Shown one piece after another: positions 1 through 7,645 of a stretch of 7,981 nt of DNA. Both the position numbers and the translations under genes were made by a program. This DNA comes from Acetobacteraceae bacterium (GTDB taxonomy: Bacteria > Pseudomonadota > Alphaproteobacteria > Acetobacterales > Acetobacteraceae), in assembly GCA_003133265.1 (NCBI GenBank), contig PKWQ01000276.1, forward strand, positions 1-7,981, given 5' to 3'. Within the stretch, counting starts at the first letter, position 1; each line of letters starts with the position of its first letter. The notes under the pieces are model-generated. The model made no database searches. It saw only the letters and a program-made list of their open reading frames with translations, and was not told the origin of the DNA.

Positions 1-470
1 AGCATCTGCACCGAGAGCAGCGTCATGCCCAGGCTCATGCAGACATAGGGGATCCACAGCGGCGGCCCCCAGGCCGACGGCGTGGTCTGTCCCTCCACCC
101 ATGCCTCGACCAGCATCTCCGCGCATTTCCAGGCGAAGAAGGCGCAGAAGACGAAGGCGCAGACATCGGCCAGCACGCGCCGCACCGCGTTCACCCCCGG
201 CGGCAGCACATGGGCCAGCGCCTCGATGGCCACATGGCCGCGCCGCACCTGGGTCCAGGCCGCCGAGGCGAAGGTGGCGCCGACCAGCAGGAAGGTGGAC
301 AGTTCGTCCTGCCAGTCCGACGCGATGCCCAGGAAATACCGGCCGATCACCTCCCAGGTCAGCACGCAACCGGCGGCGGCGAGGGCGATGGCCGACAGCA
401 CCGCCATCACCGCGTTCACCGCATCCATTGCGCGCTGGGCAAGCCCGAGAACGCCGCCCCGCGCCACCAC
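1..470 (-). CDS. dctQ: TRAP transporter small permease, DctQ family (partial, C-terminus off the left edge)
   Basis: This is the small membrane subunit of a tripartite ATP-independent periplasmic transporter, which works with DctM and the DctP binding protein to import organic acids using an ion gradient. Read on the minus strand from GTG at 470, 156 residues are visible. There is a first hydrophobic helix (about 20-39), then the family-typical WQDELSTF stretch (53-60), a second helix, the RRGHVAIE motif (77-84), and further hydrophobic segments at about 99-113 and 138-155. DctQ proteins are usually 160-190 residues, so only the tail is missing. The start is uncertain: TTG at 503 would overlap the dctP stop and has an AGG seven bases upstream, GTG at 470 has a GAG nine bases upstream, and ATG at 428 has no evident ribosome site and leaves a very short N-terminus. 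It follows dctP directly, so the two are almost certainly co-transcribed, with dctM expected beyond position 1. Confidence 0.86.
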   Translation of the reverse strand, partial: MVARGGVLGLAQRAMDAVNAVMAVLSAIALAAAGCVLTWEVIGRYFLGIASDWQDELSTFLLVGATFASAAWTQVRRGHVAIEALAHVLPPGVNAVRRVLADVCAFVFCAFFAWKCAEMLVEAWVEGQTTPSAWGPPLWIPYVCMSLGMTLLSVQM

Positions 471-499
471 CGGCGCGGTCTCGAACAAGATGGGAGAGA

Positions 500-1531
500 T
501 CAAGCCGAGACCTGTTCGGCCAGCTTGAGCAGGTTGGCGCAGGCGGCGTTGCGCGCGGCGAAGTCGGTCCAGGCGGCCTCCTGGGCGATCTTGCGCCAGG
601 CATCGAGCGCGGGCTTGTCGAACTCCTTCGTCGTGGCGCCCGCCTTGCCATAGATCGCGGTCAGATCCTTGTCGTCCTGGCGCGCCGCCTCCAGCGCGAA
701 CGGTTCCAGCTCCGCGCCCACCGCATCGATCGCCTTGCGCTGGTCCGGCGTCAGCCCGTCATAGATCGTCTTGGACATCAGCAGCGGCTCGAACATGAAC
801 CAGAAGCTGCCGTTGATGCCGGAGGTGACGCTCTTGCTGATCTCCTGCAGGCGGAAGCTGATCAGACTGGTGGACGAGGTGACCGCGGCATCCAGCGTGC
901 CGGTCTGCATCGCCGCATAGATCTCGTTCGACGGTACCGAGGAGATGATGCTGCCGGCCGCCTTGAGCATCAAGTCCATCTCGCGCGAGCCGCCGCGCAC
1001 CTTCATGCCTTTGGCGTCCGAGGGCGCCACGATGGCACCGGCGCGCGAGGCGATGCCGCCCGACTGCCAGATCCAGGTGAGGATCTTCACGCCGCGCTTG
1101 TCCAGCAGCGCCGTCAGCTCGTCGCCGATCGGCTTGCCCTTCCAGCCCAGCCCCTGGGCGTAGGTGGATACCAGGCAGGGCATCAGGCCGATATTGACCT
1201 CCGGCACCTCGCCGCCGGCATAGGCCAGCGGGTAGAGCGAGAGATCCAGCACGCCCTTCCGCAGCGCGCTGAACTGCGCCACAGTCTTCATCAGCGAGGA
1301 ATTGGCATAGACCTCGAACGACAATTCGCCATTGGTCTTCTTCGTCACCGCCTCGGCGAACTTGCGCACCAGACGGTCGCGGAAATCGCCCTGGTCGATG
1401 GTGCCGCCCGGGAACTGGTGGCTGATCTTCAGCGCCTTGGCGTCCGCCCGTGCGGGCCGGATCAGCGCGGGAGCGGCAAGGGCGGAAGCGGCGATGAGCG
1501 TGCCGAGCGCGCCACGGCGGGTGATCTGCAT
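500..1531 (-). CDS. dctP: TRAP transporter solute-binding protein, DctP family
   Basis: This 343-residue periplasmic binding protein captures a solute, usually a carboxylate, and delivers it to the DctQM permease. The N-terminus MQITRRGALG, followed by a hydrophobic stretch and an ARA-D cleavage-like site near residue 29, looks like a twin-arginine (Tat) export signal. Mature-domain features typical of DctP include LKISHQFP (34-41), the GMKVRGG segment with Arg179 as the probable carboxylate-binding arginine, and the VPSNEIYAAMQTGTLDAA stretch (199-216). Length is normal for the family. ATG at 1531 is chosen because GAGG lies nine bases upstream (1541-1544) and the signal peptide begins exactly there; an open frame reaching 1642 has no such support. 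It is the first gene of a leftward operon with dctQ, divergent from the Liv-type operon. The ligand is unknown: carboxylates, keto acids and aromatic acids are all plausible. Confidence 0.94.
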   Translation of the reverse strand: MQITRRGALGTLIAASALAAPALIRPARADAKALKISHQFPGGTIDQGDFRDRLVRKFAEAVTKKTNGELSFEVYANSSLMKTVAQFSALRKGVLDLSLYPLAYAGGEVPEVNIGLMPCLVSTYAQGLGWKGKPIGDELTALLDKRGVKILTWIWQSGGIASRAGAIVAPSDAKGMKVRGGSREMDLMLKAAGSIISSVPSNEIYAAMQTGTLDAAVTSSTSLISFRLQEISKSVTSGINGSFWFMFEPLLMSKTIYDGLTPDQRKAIDAVGAELEPFALEAARQDDKDLTAIYGKAGATTKEFDKPALDAWRKIAQEAAWTDFAARNAACANLLKLAEQVSA

Positions 1532-1581
1532 CGGATGTGTCCTCGGTTGGTCGTGACGGCACCCGCTTTGCCGAGGGCCTT

Positions 1582-1597
1582 GGCCGAATAATCGGCC
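1582..1597. promoter_or_regulatory. Candidate operator: 6-bp inverted repeat in the divergent region
   Basis: GGCCGA and TCGGCC form perfect 6-bp arms around the 4-nt spacer ATAA. The dyad lies about 50 bp upstream of dctP and covers the candidate -10 box of its promoter, the usual place for a repressor site. It could equally be a chance palindrome in GC-rich DNA. No regulator gene is present in the window to pair with it. Confidence 0.35.
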
Positions 1598-1617
1598 GTT
1601 TCGGGGCAAAGGCGCAA
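1588..1617 (-). promoter_or_regulatory. Weak sigma70-like promoter candidate for dctP-dctQ
   Basis: Read on the minus strand, TTGCGC (1617-1612) and GATTAT (1593-1588) stand 18 bp apart, each matching four of six consensus bases. Initiation would fall near 1581, giving a leader of about 50 nt before the dctP ATG. The match is modest, so this is only the best candidate in the gap. Confidence 0.3.
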
Positions 1618-1673
1618 GAGTGGTTGCGAGGGGGGCGGCCATCTACGAGGAACCGGCCTGCTGGTCCGGCATC

Positions 1674-1702
1674 GTGACAATTCCGGTTTCGCATGGTATT
1701 AA
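1674..1702 (+). promoter_or_regulatory. Sigma70-like promoter for the Liv-type ABC operon
   Basis: GTGACA (1674-1679, five of six -35 consensus bases) is followed after exactly 17 bp by TATTAA (1697-1702), which lies in an unusually AT-rich patch for this genome. Transcription would begin near 1709, leaving a leader of about 95 nt before the binding-protein gene. This is the strongest promoter-like signal in the window, but it rests on pattern matching alone. Confidence 0.55.
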
Positions 1703-1714
1703 AATGCCTTCCGC

Positions 1715-1730
1715 CCGGACGCGCGTCCGG
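1715..1730. promoter_or_regulatory. Perfect 16-bp palindrome, candidate operator
   Basis: CCGGACGC is followed immediately by its reverse complement GCGTCCGG, giving a fully symmetric 16-bp site. It sits about 6 to 21 bases downstream of the predicted start of the ABC-operon transcript, where a bound dimeric repressor would block RNA polymerase. It could instead act as an RNA hairpin in the leader, although with no loop it fits a protein-binding site better. Confidence 0.45.
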
Positions 1731-1790
1731 CTATCCATCGGCCTGGGAGTGGCCGGTCGGGCTGCTAACCGAAGCCGAAAGGCGATCTTC

Positions 1791-1796
1791 AGGGAG
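1791..1796 (+). promoter_or_regulatory. Ribosome binding site that decides the binding-protein start
   Basis: AGGGAG ends eight bases before ATG at 1805 and five bases before GTG at 1802. The spacing favours ATG at 1805, which gives the signal peptide beginning MRFATTLL. Confidence 0.75.
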
Positions 1797-1804
1797 AAAA
1801 CGTG

Positions 1805-3010
1805 ATGCGATTCGCGACGACCCTTCTCGCGCTTGCCGCGAGCACAGCCCTTGCCGCCACCGCGGTCGCGCAGCAGCCGATCAAGGTCGGCCTGTCCGGC
1901 CCGTTCACCGGCGGCTCGGCATCGATGGGCGTGTCCATGCGCGACGGCGTCAAGCTGGCGGTAGGCGAGATCAACAAGGCGGGCGGCGTGCTGGGCCGGC
2001 AGATCGTGCTGGTCGAACGCGACGACGAAGCCCGCAACGAACTCGGCGTGCAGATCGCCCAGGAGCTGATCAACAAGGAACAGGTGGCCGCCACGCTGGG
2101 GTACATCAACACCGGCGTCTCACTCGCCTCGCAGCGTTTCTACGAGGAAGCCGAGATCCCGGTGCTCAACAACGTCGCCACCGGCACGGCGATCGCCACG
2201 CAGTTCAAGGCACCGGAATATAAATACAACTACATCTTTCGTACTTCGGCGAACGATGCGATCCAGAGCGGCATGATCGCCGAGGAAGCGGTGGCCCGGC
2301 ACGGCTTCAAGAAGCCAGCCATCCTCGCGGATTCTACCAACTACGGCCAGCTAGGCCGCGAGGACCTGGAAAAGGCGCTCGCCGCCCGGGGCGTCAAGCC
2401 GGTTGCGGAAGAGAAGTTCAACATCGGCGATACCGACATGACCTCGCAGCTGCTGCGCGCCAAGCAGGCCGGGGCCGATGTCATCCTGACCTATGCCATC
2501 GGGCCGGAGCTGGCGCAGATCGCCAACGGCATGGCGAAGCTCGGCTGGAAACTGCCGATGATCGGCAGCTGGACGCTGTCGATGGCCACCTTCATCGACA
2601 ACGCGGGGCCGAATGGCGACGGCGCGTTGATGCCGGAAACCTTCATCCAGGCGCCGACCACGCCCAAGCGCACGGCGTTCATTGCTGCCTACCAGGCCGC
2701 CTACAAGGTCGATCGCATCCCCTCGCCGGTCTCCGCCGCCCAGGGTTATGACAGCGTCTATCTGCTGGCCGCCGCGATCACCCAGGCGAAATCCACCGAC
2801 GGGGCGAAAATCCGCGCCGCACTGGAGAACCTGCAAACCAAGGTCGAGGGCGTCGTCACCACCTACGACCATCCCTTCACCGCCACCGACCACGAGGCGA
2901 TCACCGCCAACATCCCGGTGTTCGGCGTGGTCAAGGCCGGCCGCGTCGTGGTCGCGCACGCGGAAGACCTCGCCGGCGACAAGGCGCTGCGCGTCAAGGC
3001 AAAGAACTGA
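1805..3010 (+). CDS. Branched-chain amino acid-type ABC transporter, periplasmic substrate-binding protein
   Basis: This 401-residue LivJ/LivK-like binding protein (Peripla_BP_6 type) should capture a small ligand in the periplasm and dock on the permease encoded just downstream. It has a Sec signal peptide, a basic start and a hydrophobic core to about residue 22 with an AVA-Q cleavage-like site. The mature start IKVGLSGPFTG (26-36) is the family hallmark, followed by the GGVLGRQIVLV strand (60-70) and a DD pair at 73-74. The two lobes are joined around YNYIFRTSANDA (141-152). Length is typical. Family members bind leucine-type amino acids, but many bind aromatic acids, amides or other carboxylates, and the ligand cannot be told here. 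ATG at 1805 is preferred over the in-frame GTG at 1802 by ribosome-site spacing. It is first in the operon, followed by a strong hairpin that may raise its yield relative to the membrane genes. Confidence 0.95.
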   Translation: MRFATTLLALAASTALAATAVAQQPIKVGLSGPFTGGSASMGVSMRDGVKLAVGEINKAGGVLGRQIVLVERDDEARNELGVQIAQELINKEQVAATLGYINTGVSLASQRFYEEAEIPVLNNVATGTAIATQFKAPEYKYNYIFRTSANDAIQSGMIAEEAVARHGFKKPAILADSTNYGQLGREDLEKALAARGVKPVAEEKFNIGDTDMTSQLLRAKQAGADVILTYAIGPELAQIANGMAKLGWKLPMIGSWTLSMATFIDNAGPNGDGALMPETFIQAPTTPKRTAFIAAYQAAYKVDRIPSPVSAAQGYDSVYLLAAAITQAKSTDGAKIRAALENLQTKVEGVVTTYDHPFTATDHEAITANIPVFGVVKAGRVVVAHAEDLAGDKALRVKAKN

Positions 3011-3029
3011 TCCTCACCGATCGGGAGCG

Positions 3030-3066
3030 CCCTGTCCCATCCCGGTGTCACCGGGATGGGACAGGG
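3030..3066. repeat. Perfect 17-bp inverted repeat with 3-nt loop between the binding-protein gene and livH
   Basis: The left arm (3030-3046) and right arm (3050-3066) are exact reverse complements around the loop GTC, giving a very stable GC-rich RNA hairpin. It starts 20 bases after the binding-protein stop codon and ends 12 bases before the livH ribosome site. No run of T follows, so it is not a standard intrinsic terminator. Known parallels are intercistronic hairpins that protect the upstream message from 3' exonucleases, or partially attenuate transcription, so the binding protein is made in excess of the permease. It may also be one copy of a dispersed palindromic repeat of the REP type. 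Confidence 0.85.
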
Positions 3067-3078
3067 TTCATCTATCCT

Positions 3079-3083
3079 GGAGG
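3079..3083 (+). promoter_or_regulatory. Ribosome binding site that decides the livH start
   Basis: GGAGG ends eight bases before ATG at 3092. An in-frame ATG at 3056 lies inside the hairpin arm, has no ribosome site, and would add a non-hydrophobic 12-residue extension, so it is rejected as the start. Confidence 0.8.
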
Positions 3084-3091
3084 CGCCTTTC

Positions 3092-3964
3092 ATGCAGATT
3101 CTCGCTCAGCTGATCGTCAGCGGTATCGCTGTCGGCATGATTTATGGCGTCATCGCCTTCGGCTATCAGCTGACCTTCGCCACCTCGAAGACGCTCAATT
3201 TCGGCCAGGGCGAGGCGCTGATGCTCGGCTCCCTGGTCGGGCTGACCGTGGTGGCCTTCACCGGATACTGGCTCATGCTGCCGGTGGTGCTCGCCTTCGG
3301 CCTGCTGCAGGGCGCGGTGGTGGAGCGGCTGGGCGTGCGCCAGGCGATCAAGACCAAGTCCGAATCCGGCTGGATCATGGCCACCATCGCGCTCGGCATC
3401 ATTTTCAAGAATCTGGCCGAGAACATCTGGGGGCGCGATGCAATGAAGTTCCCCTCGCCGCTGCCGGAGGCGCCGCTGAGTTTCGCGGGCGTGAACGTGC
3501 TGCCGATGGAGATCGTCATCGTCATCGGCGCCATCGGCATGATGTTGCTGGTGGAACTGTTCAATCGCCGCTCGATCTTCGGCAAGGCGGTCGTGGCCAC
3601 CGCCAACGATCGTGAGGCGGCCGGGCTGATGGGCATCAACACGTCGCTGGTCATCACCTTTTCCTATGCCCTGTCGTCCATGACCGCCGCCTTCGCCGGC
3701 GTTCTGGTCGCGCCCGTCACGCTGACCGGCGCGTCGATGGGCAGCGCGCTGGGCCTGAAGGCGTTTGCCGTGGCGATCATCGGCGGCTTGTCCAGCGGCT
3801 TCGGCGTCGTGGTCGGCGGGCTGATCCTGGGCATCACCGAGACATTGACCGGCTACTACCTCTCCACCGGCTACAAGGACGTGCCCGGCCTGGTGCTGCT
3901 GCTGCTGGTGCTATCGTTCAAGCCGTCCGGCCTGTTCGGCCGCGCCTCGATCAAGAAGGTCTGA
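3092..3964 (+). CDS. livH: Branched-chain amino acid-type ABC transporter permease, LivH family
   Basis: This 290-residue integral inner-membrane subunit forms half of the translocation channel with the LivM domain of the next gene. The sequence is strongly hydrophobic, with about eight membrane segments. Family landmarks are the N-terminal GMIYGVIAFGYQLTF stretch (15-29), the TLNFGQGEALMLG motif (34-46), an EAA-like cytoplasmic loop at about 169-204 (ANDREAAGLMGINT onward) that should contact the ATPases, and the LKAFAVAIIGGLSSGFG segment (222-238). It ends with the usual PSGLFG box (278-283). Length is typical (LivH is about 290-310). It lies 81 bases after the binding-protein gene, past the hairpin, and only four bases before the livM-livG fusion, so translation of these two is probably coupled. 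Confidence 0.95.
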   Translation: MQILAQLIVSGIAVGMIYGVIAFGYQLTFATSKTLNFGQGEALMLGSLVGLTVVAFTGYWLMLPVVLAFGLLQGAVVERLGVRQAIKTKSESGWIMATIALGIIFKNLAENIWGRDAMKFPSPLPEAPLSFAGVNVLPMEIVIVIGAIGMMLLVELFNRRSIFGKAVVATANDREAAGLMGINTSLVITFSYALSSMTAAFAGVLVAPVTLTGASMGSALGLKAFAVAIIGGLSSGFGVVVGGLILGITETLTGYYLSTGYKDVPGLVLLLLVLSFKPSGLFGRASIKKV

Positions 3965-3968
3965 GGCG

Positions 3969-5969
3969 ATGTCGATCAATACGCTCCTCAAGCTGCTGGG
4001 CATCGCCGCGCTGCTGGTCTTTCCCTTCGTGTTCACCAGTCCGTACTACCTGCATCTGGTGACGGTGATCGCGATCTACTCGATCGTGACCCTCGGGCTG
4101 GATGTGGTGTTCGGCTACACCGGCGAGGTCTCGCTCGGTCATTCCGCCCTGTTCGGCATCGGCGCCTACACCGCCGGCGTGTTCGCCTTCCAGCTCGGCT
4201 GGGGCTTCCTGCCGGCCTTGCCGGTGGGCATCCTCATCGCCGCCCTGTTCGGCGCCATCCTGGCACTGCCGGCGTTGCGCGTGACCGGCCCCTATCTCGC
4301 CATGGTGACGCTCGCCTTCAGCACCATCGTACAGATCCTGATCAACGAGATGACCTTCCTGACCAACGGCCCGATGGGCATCGCGCTGCGACTGCCGCTG
4401 TTCGTCGACCTGCGGGAATGGAGCGAGACCATTCCGATCTTCGACATGTCGCTGGCGCGGCTGCGCAATGTGGAATTCTACTACGTCGTGATCGTCGCGC
4501 TGCTGCTGACCCTGGTGGTGATCAGCCGGCTGCTGGCGTCGCGCTATGGCCGCGCGTTCGAGGCGCTGCGCGACAGCCCGATCGCGTCGGACTGCATGGC
4601 GGTCGGCGTCTACAAACACAAGGTGCTGGCCTTCGTCATCAGCGCCGGCTTCGCCGGACTTGCCGGCGTGCTGTTCGCCTATTCGGAACAGTATATCGCG
4701 CCGAACAATTTCAGTTTCGATCTCTCCATCACCTTCCTGCTGGCGGTGACGATGGGCGGACGCAAGTCCCGCGTCGGGCCGATCCTCGGTGCCGCGATCC
4801 TGGTGTTCCTGCCTAACCTGCTCGCCGACATCGAGCTGTTCCGCATCATCGCCGGCACGATCGCCGCGGTGGCGGTGATTGCCGGCGGCATCTCGATGCT
4901 CCGCAATCCCGAGACGCGGCTGCGCACCGCTGTTCCGGTCGCGCTCTGTGCCGGCTTCTTCGTGTTTTCCCTGCTGCTGGAAAAGATCACGGACTACAAG
5001 CTGACCGTGTTCGGCATGATGATCCTGTTCGTCGTCTACTATCTGCCCGACGGCATCTTCGGTTTCATTCGCCCGATCATTGGCCATATCGGGGGCCATA
5101 TCAGGCCCGATCTGGCGCGCGCCCGCGTCGAAACCGAGGTGCGTGGGAACGATGCGCATGCCTGGGTGGAGAACGCCCCGCGCGTCGCGGCGGGACGCCC
5201 ATTGTTGCAGGTCGATCAGGTGGTGATGCAGTTCGGCGGCCTGCGCGCGCTCGATCGGGTCGATCTAGCGGTGATGCCGGGCACCATCCACGGCCTGATC
5301 GGGCCGAACGGTTCGGGCAAGAGCACGATGATGAACGTGCTGACCGGCATCTATACGCCGACCGAGGGCAAGGTCGTTTTCGAGGGCGAGGCGATCACCG
5401 GACACAAGCCGCCAGACATCGCCGGGCGCGGCATCGCGCGCACCTTCCAGAATGTGCAGTTGTTCGGCGAGTTGACCCTGATCGAGAACGTCATGGTCGG
5501 CCTGCACCACACCTACGCCGGTAGCGTGGCGGACGTGACGGTGGCGAGCCCGCGCGCCCGGCGCGAGGAAGCCGCCGCCCGCGTGCGCGCCGCCAGCCTG
5601 CTGGGTTTCGTCGGGCTGGAAGCGCTGGCCAACGAGGAAGCCCGCAACCTGCCCTACGGCAAGCAACGCATGCTGGAGATCGCGCGCGCGTTGGCGCTCG
5701 ATCCGAAACTGCTGCTGCTCGACGAGCCCGCCGCCGGGCTGACCGCGCCGAACATCCGCGAACTGATGGACATCATCCGCAAGATCCGTGACCACGGCGT
5801 CACCCTGATCCTGATCGAGCACCACATGGACGTGGTGATGAGCGTCTGCGACATCGTCACGGTGCTGGATTTCGGCCAGAAGATCGCCGAGGGCCGCCCC
5901 GCCGAGGTGCAGGCGGACGAGCGCGTGATCACTGCCTATCTCGGCGGCAGCAACGCCGCGGCGGCCTGA
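3969..5969 (+). CDS. livM-livG: Fused Liv-type ABC permease (LivM) and ATPase (LivG)
   Basis: One 666-residue protein joins two importer subunits that are often separate. Residues 1-365 are a LivM permease: GYTGEVSLGHSALFGIGAYT (49-68), an EAA-like loop (193-214, around YGRAFEALRD), GPILGA (270-275), and a terminal LPDGIFGF (359-366). A polar linker of about 45 residues follows. Residues 412-666 are a LivG ATPase: Walker A GPNGSGKS (445-452), Q-loop Gln494 in RTFQNVQLF, the LivG-style signature LPYGKQ (561-566), Walker B ending in Asp585-Glu586, and H-loop His618 in LIEHHMD. All catalytic residues are present, so the ATPase should be active on the cytoplasmic side. The permease is longer than usual, with extra hydrophobic stretches at about 293-309 and 321-337. 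The frame is open throughout with no internal stop, so this is a true fusion rather than a missed boundary. AAGG nine bases upstream, inside the livH end, supports ATG at 3969. Confidence 0.96.
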   Translation: MSINTLLKLLGIAALLVFPFVFTSPYYLHLVTVIAIYSIVTLGLDVVFGYTGEVSLGHSALFGIGAYTAGVFAFQLGWGFLPALPVGILIAALFGAILALPALRVTGPYLAMVTLAFSTIVQILINEMTFLTNGPMGIALRLPLFVDLREWSETIPIFDMSLARLRNVEFYYVVIVALLLTLVVISRLLASRYGRAFEALRDSPIASDCMAVGVYKHKVLAFVISAGFAGLAGVLFAYSEQYIAPNNFSFDLSITFLLAVTMGGRKSRVGPILGAAILVFLPNLLADIELFRIIAGTIAAVAVIAGGISMLRNPETRLRTAVPVALCAGFFVFSLLLEKITDYKLTVFGMMILFVVYYLPDGIFGFIRPIIGHIGGHIRPDLARARVETEVRGNDAHAWVENAPRVAAGRPLLQVDQVVMQFGGLRALDRVDLAVMPGTIHGLIGPNGSGKSTMMNVLTGIYTPTEGKVVFEGEAITGHKPPDIAGRGIARTFQNVQLFGELTLIENVMVGLHHTYAGSVADVTVASPRARREEAAARVRAASLLGFVGLEALANEEARNLPYGKQRMLEIARALALDPKLLLLDEPAAGLTAPNIRELMDIIRKIRDHGVTLILIEHHMDVVMSVCDIVTVLDFGQKIAEGRPAEVQADERVITAYLGGSNAAAA

Positions 5970-5985
5970 GAGCGGAGACGGGAAC

Positions 5986-6720
<735 letters not shown>

Positions 6721-6738
6721 AGGACGCCCAGGCTCCAC

Positions 6739-6766
6739 GTCCCCGATCAGGCGTCACCGATCAGGC
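6739..6766. repeat. Two 14-bp direct repeats downstream of livF
   Basis: GTCCCCGATCAGGC (6739-6752) and GTCACCGATCAGGC (6753-6766) adjoin head to tail and differ at one base. They fill part of the 81-bp gap between the convergent livF and aldolase genes. No function is evident; a small local duplication is the simplest reading. Confidence 0.6.
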
Positions 6767-6788
6767 GGCACCATCGCGCGCATGTCTG

Positions 6789-6810
6789 CCGCCGTTGGTG
6801 GTTATTTTTT
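6789..6810 (+). terminator. Weak intrinsic terminator candidate for the Liv-type operon
   Basis: CCGCC (6789-6793) pairs with GGTGG (6797-6801), including one G-U pair, around the loop GTT and is followed at once by TTATTTTTT. The stem is short, but the T run is the longest in the window. The T run overlaps the stop and last lysine codons of the aldolase on the other strand, so it may exist only because of coding. Confidence 0.3.
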
Positions 6811-7638
6811 GCCCTTGCCCTTCTTCTTCGGCTCGGCCGCCACCGCCGCCGGCGCCGGTTTGATCGAGCGCAGGAACGTGCTGCGCGCATTGGCGCCGGC
6901 CAGGATGTAGTTGTGATCCGAGCCGGACAGGATGAACTGCGCGCCCATGGAGATATAGCGCGCGGCGTTCTCCTGATCGTACACCCCGCCCATGCCCATG
7001 AACTTGCCATGCTTGCGCGCCGCGTCGATCGTCTTCTGATAGGCCTCGACCACGCGCGGATGGCCGATCTGGCCGGAAATGCCCAGCTCCGCCGTCAGAT
7101 CGGAGGTGCCCATCAACAGCACGTCGATCCCCTGCACCGCAGCGATCGCATCGACATTCGCCACTGCTTCCGGGCTCTCGATCATCGCCACCACCAGGAT
7201 CTCGGCGTTCACCGCCTTCTGCGCCTCCACGGCGGGCGGCGGCTGGAAGCCATAGATCGCCGGCGGGCCGCCCCAGCTGCGATGCCCGGCGGGCGGATAG
7301 TGGAACGCCTCGGCGATCCGCCTGGCTTCCTTCGCCGTGTCCACATGCGGCACGACGATGCCGAGCGCGCCGTTGTCCAGCGCCCGCGTGCCCTCGTCCA
7401 GCGCCCCGGCGCAGACGCGCACGATCGGCGTCACGCCTACCGGCAGCGCGGCGATGCAGAGCTGGGTAGCTTCCTGCACCGAAAAGGCGCCGTGCTCGGT
7501 GTCGATGAACAGCCAGTCATGCCCGCTGGCCCTGGCCAGCAACGGCACCGCGGCGGTGCGCAGATGATGCACACCGAAACCGAGCGCTACCCCGCCCGCC
7601 TGCATCTTGCGTTTGGCGGCGTTCTGAACGAGCTGCAT
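6802..7638 (-). CDS. HpcH/HpaI family class II aldolase
   Basis: A 278-residue cytoplasmic enzyme of the HpcH/HpaI family, which cleaves 4-hydroxy-2-oxo acids to pyruvate and an aldehyde with a divalent metal. Expected landmarks are present: FIDTEHG (44-50) with His49 as the probable catalytic base, Arg74 in IVRV as the substrate-binding arginine, GIVVPHV (93-99), the PPAGHRSWGG stretch (115-124), and metal ligands Glu154 (MIES) and Asp180 (GTSDL). Relatives include 4-hydroxy-2-oxoheptanedioate, 2-keto-3-deoxyrhamnonate and 5-keto-4-deoxyglucarate aldolases; the exact substrate is not decidable here. The C-terminus carries an Ala/Pro-rich stretch and a lysine-rich tail, PKKKGKGKK (270-278), which is not part of the barrel. 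ATG at 7638 is chosen for AGGGG seven bases upstream; the open frame extends to 7770 without family similarity. It is transcribed towards the Liv-type operon. Confidence 0.93.
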   Translation of the reverse strand: MQLVQNAAKRKMQAGGVALGFGVHHLRTAAVPLLARASGHDWLFIDTEHGAFSVQEATQLCIAALPVGVTPIVRVCAGALDEGTRALDNGALGIVVPHVDTAKEARRIAEAFHYPPAGHRSWGGPPAIYGFQPPPAVEAQKAVNAEILVVAMIESPEAVANVDAIAAVQGIDVLLMGTSDLTAELGISGQIGHPRVVEAYQKTIDAARKHGKFMGMGGVYDQENAARYISMGAQFILSGSDHNYILAGANARSTFLRSIKPAPAAVAAEPKKKGKGKK

Positions 7639-7645
7639 GCGTTTT

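Noticed and set aside
101..1591. A 496-codon open frame on the plus strand across dctQ and dctP
   Set aside because: It lies antisense to two recognisable transporter genes, and its product is an arginine- and proline-rich string with no family resemblance. Long antisense open frames are expected at this GC content.
3030..3066. The intercistronic hairpin as a full intrinsic terminator
   Set aside because: There is no T run after the right arm, and livH follows with a good ribosome site and no separate promoter that I can see.
3951..5159. A 402-codon open frame on the minus strand opposite the LivM part of the fusion
   Set aside because: The product is rich in Asp, His, Gln and Arg in the manner of a reverse-complement shadow of hydrophobic membrane codons, and no ribosome site or conserved motif is present.
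3969..5969. Possibility that livM and livG are two genes joined by a missed stop or frameshift
   Set aside because: The frame runs without a stop from ATG at 3969 to TGA at 5967-5969. The linker keeps coding-like composition, and there is no ribosome site with a start codon at the ATPase border.
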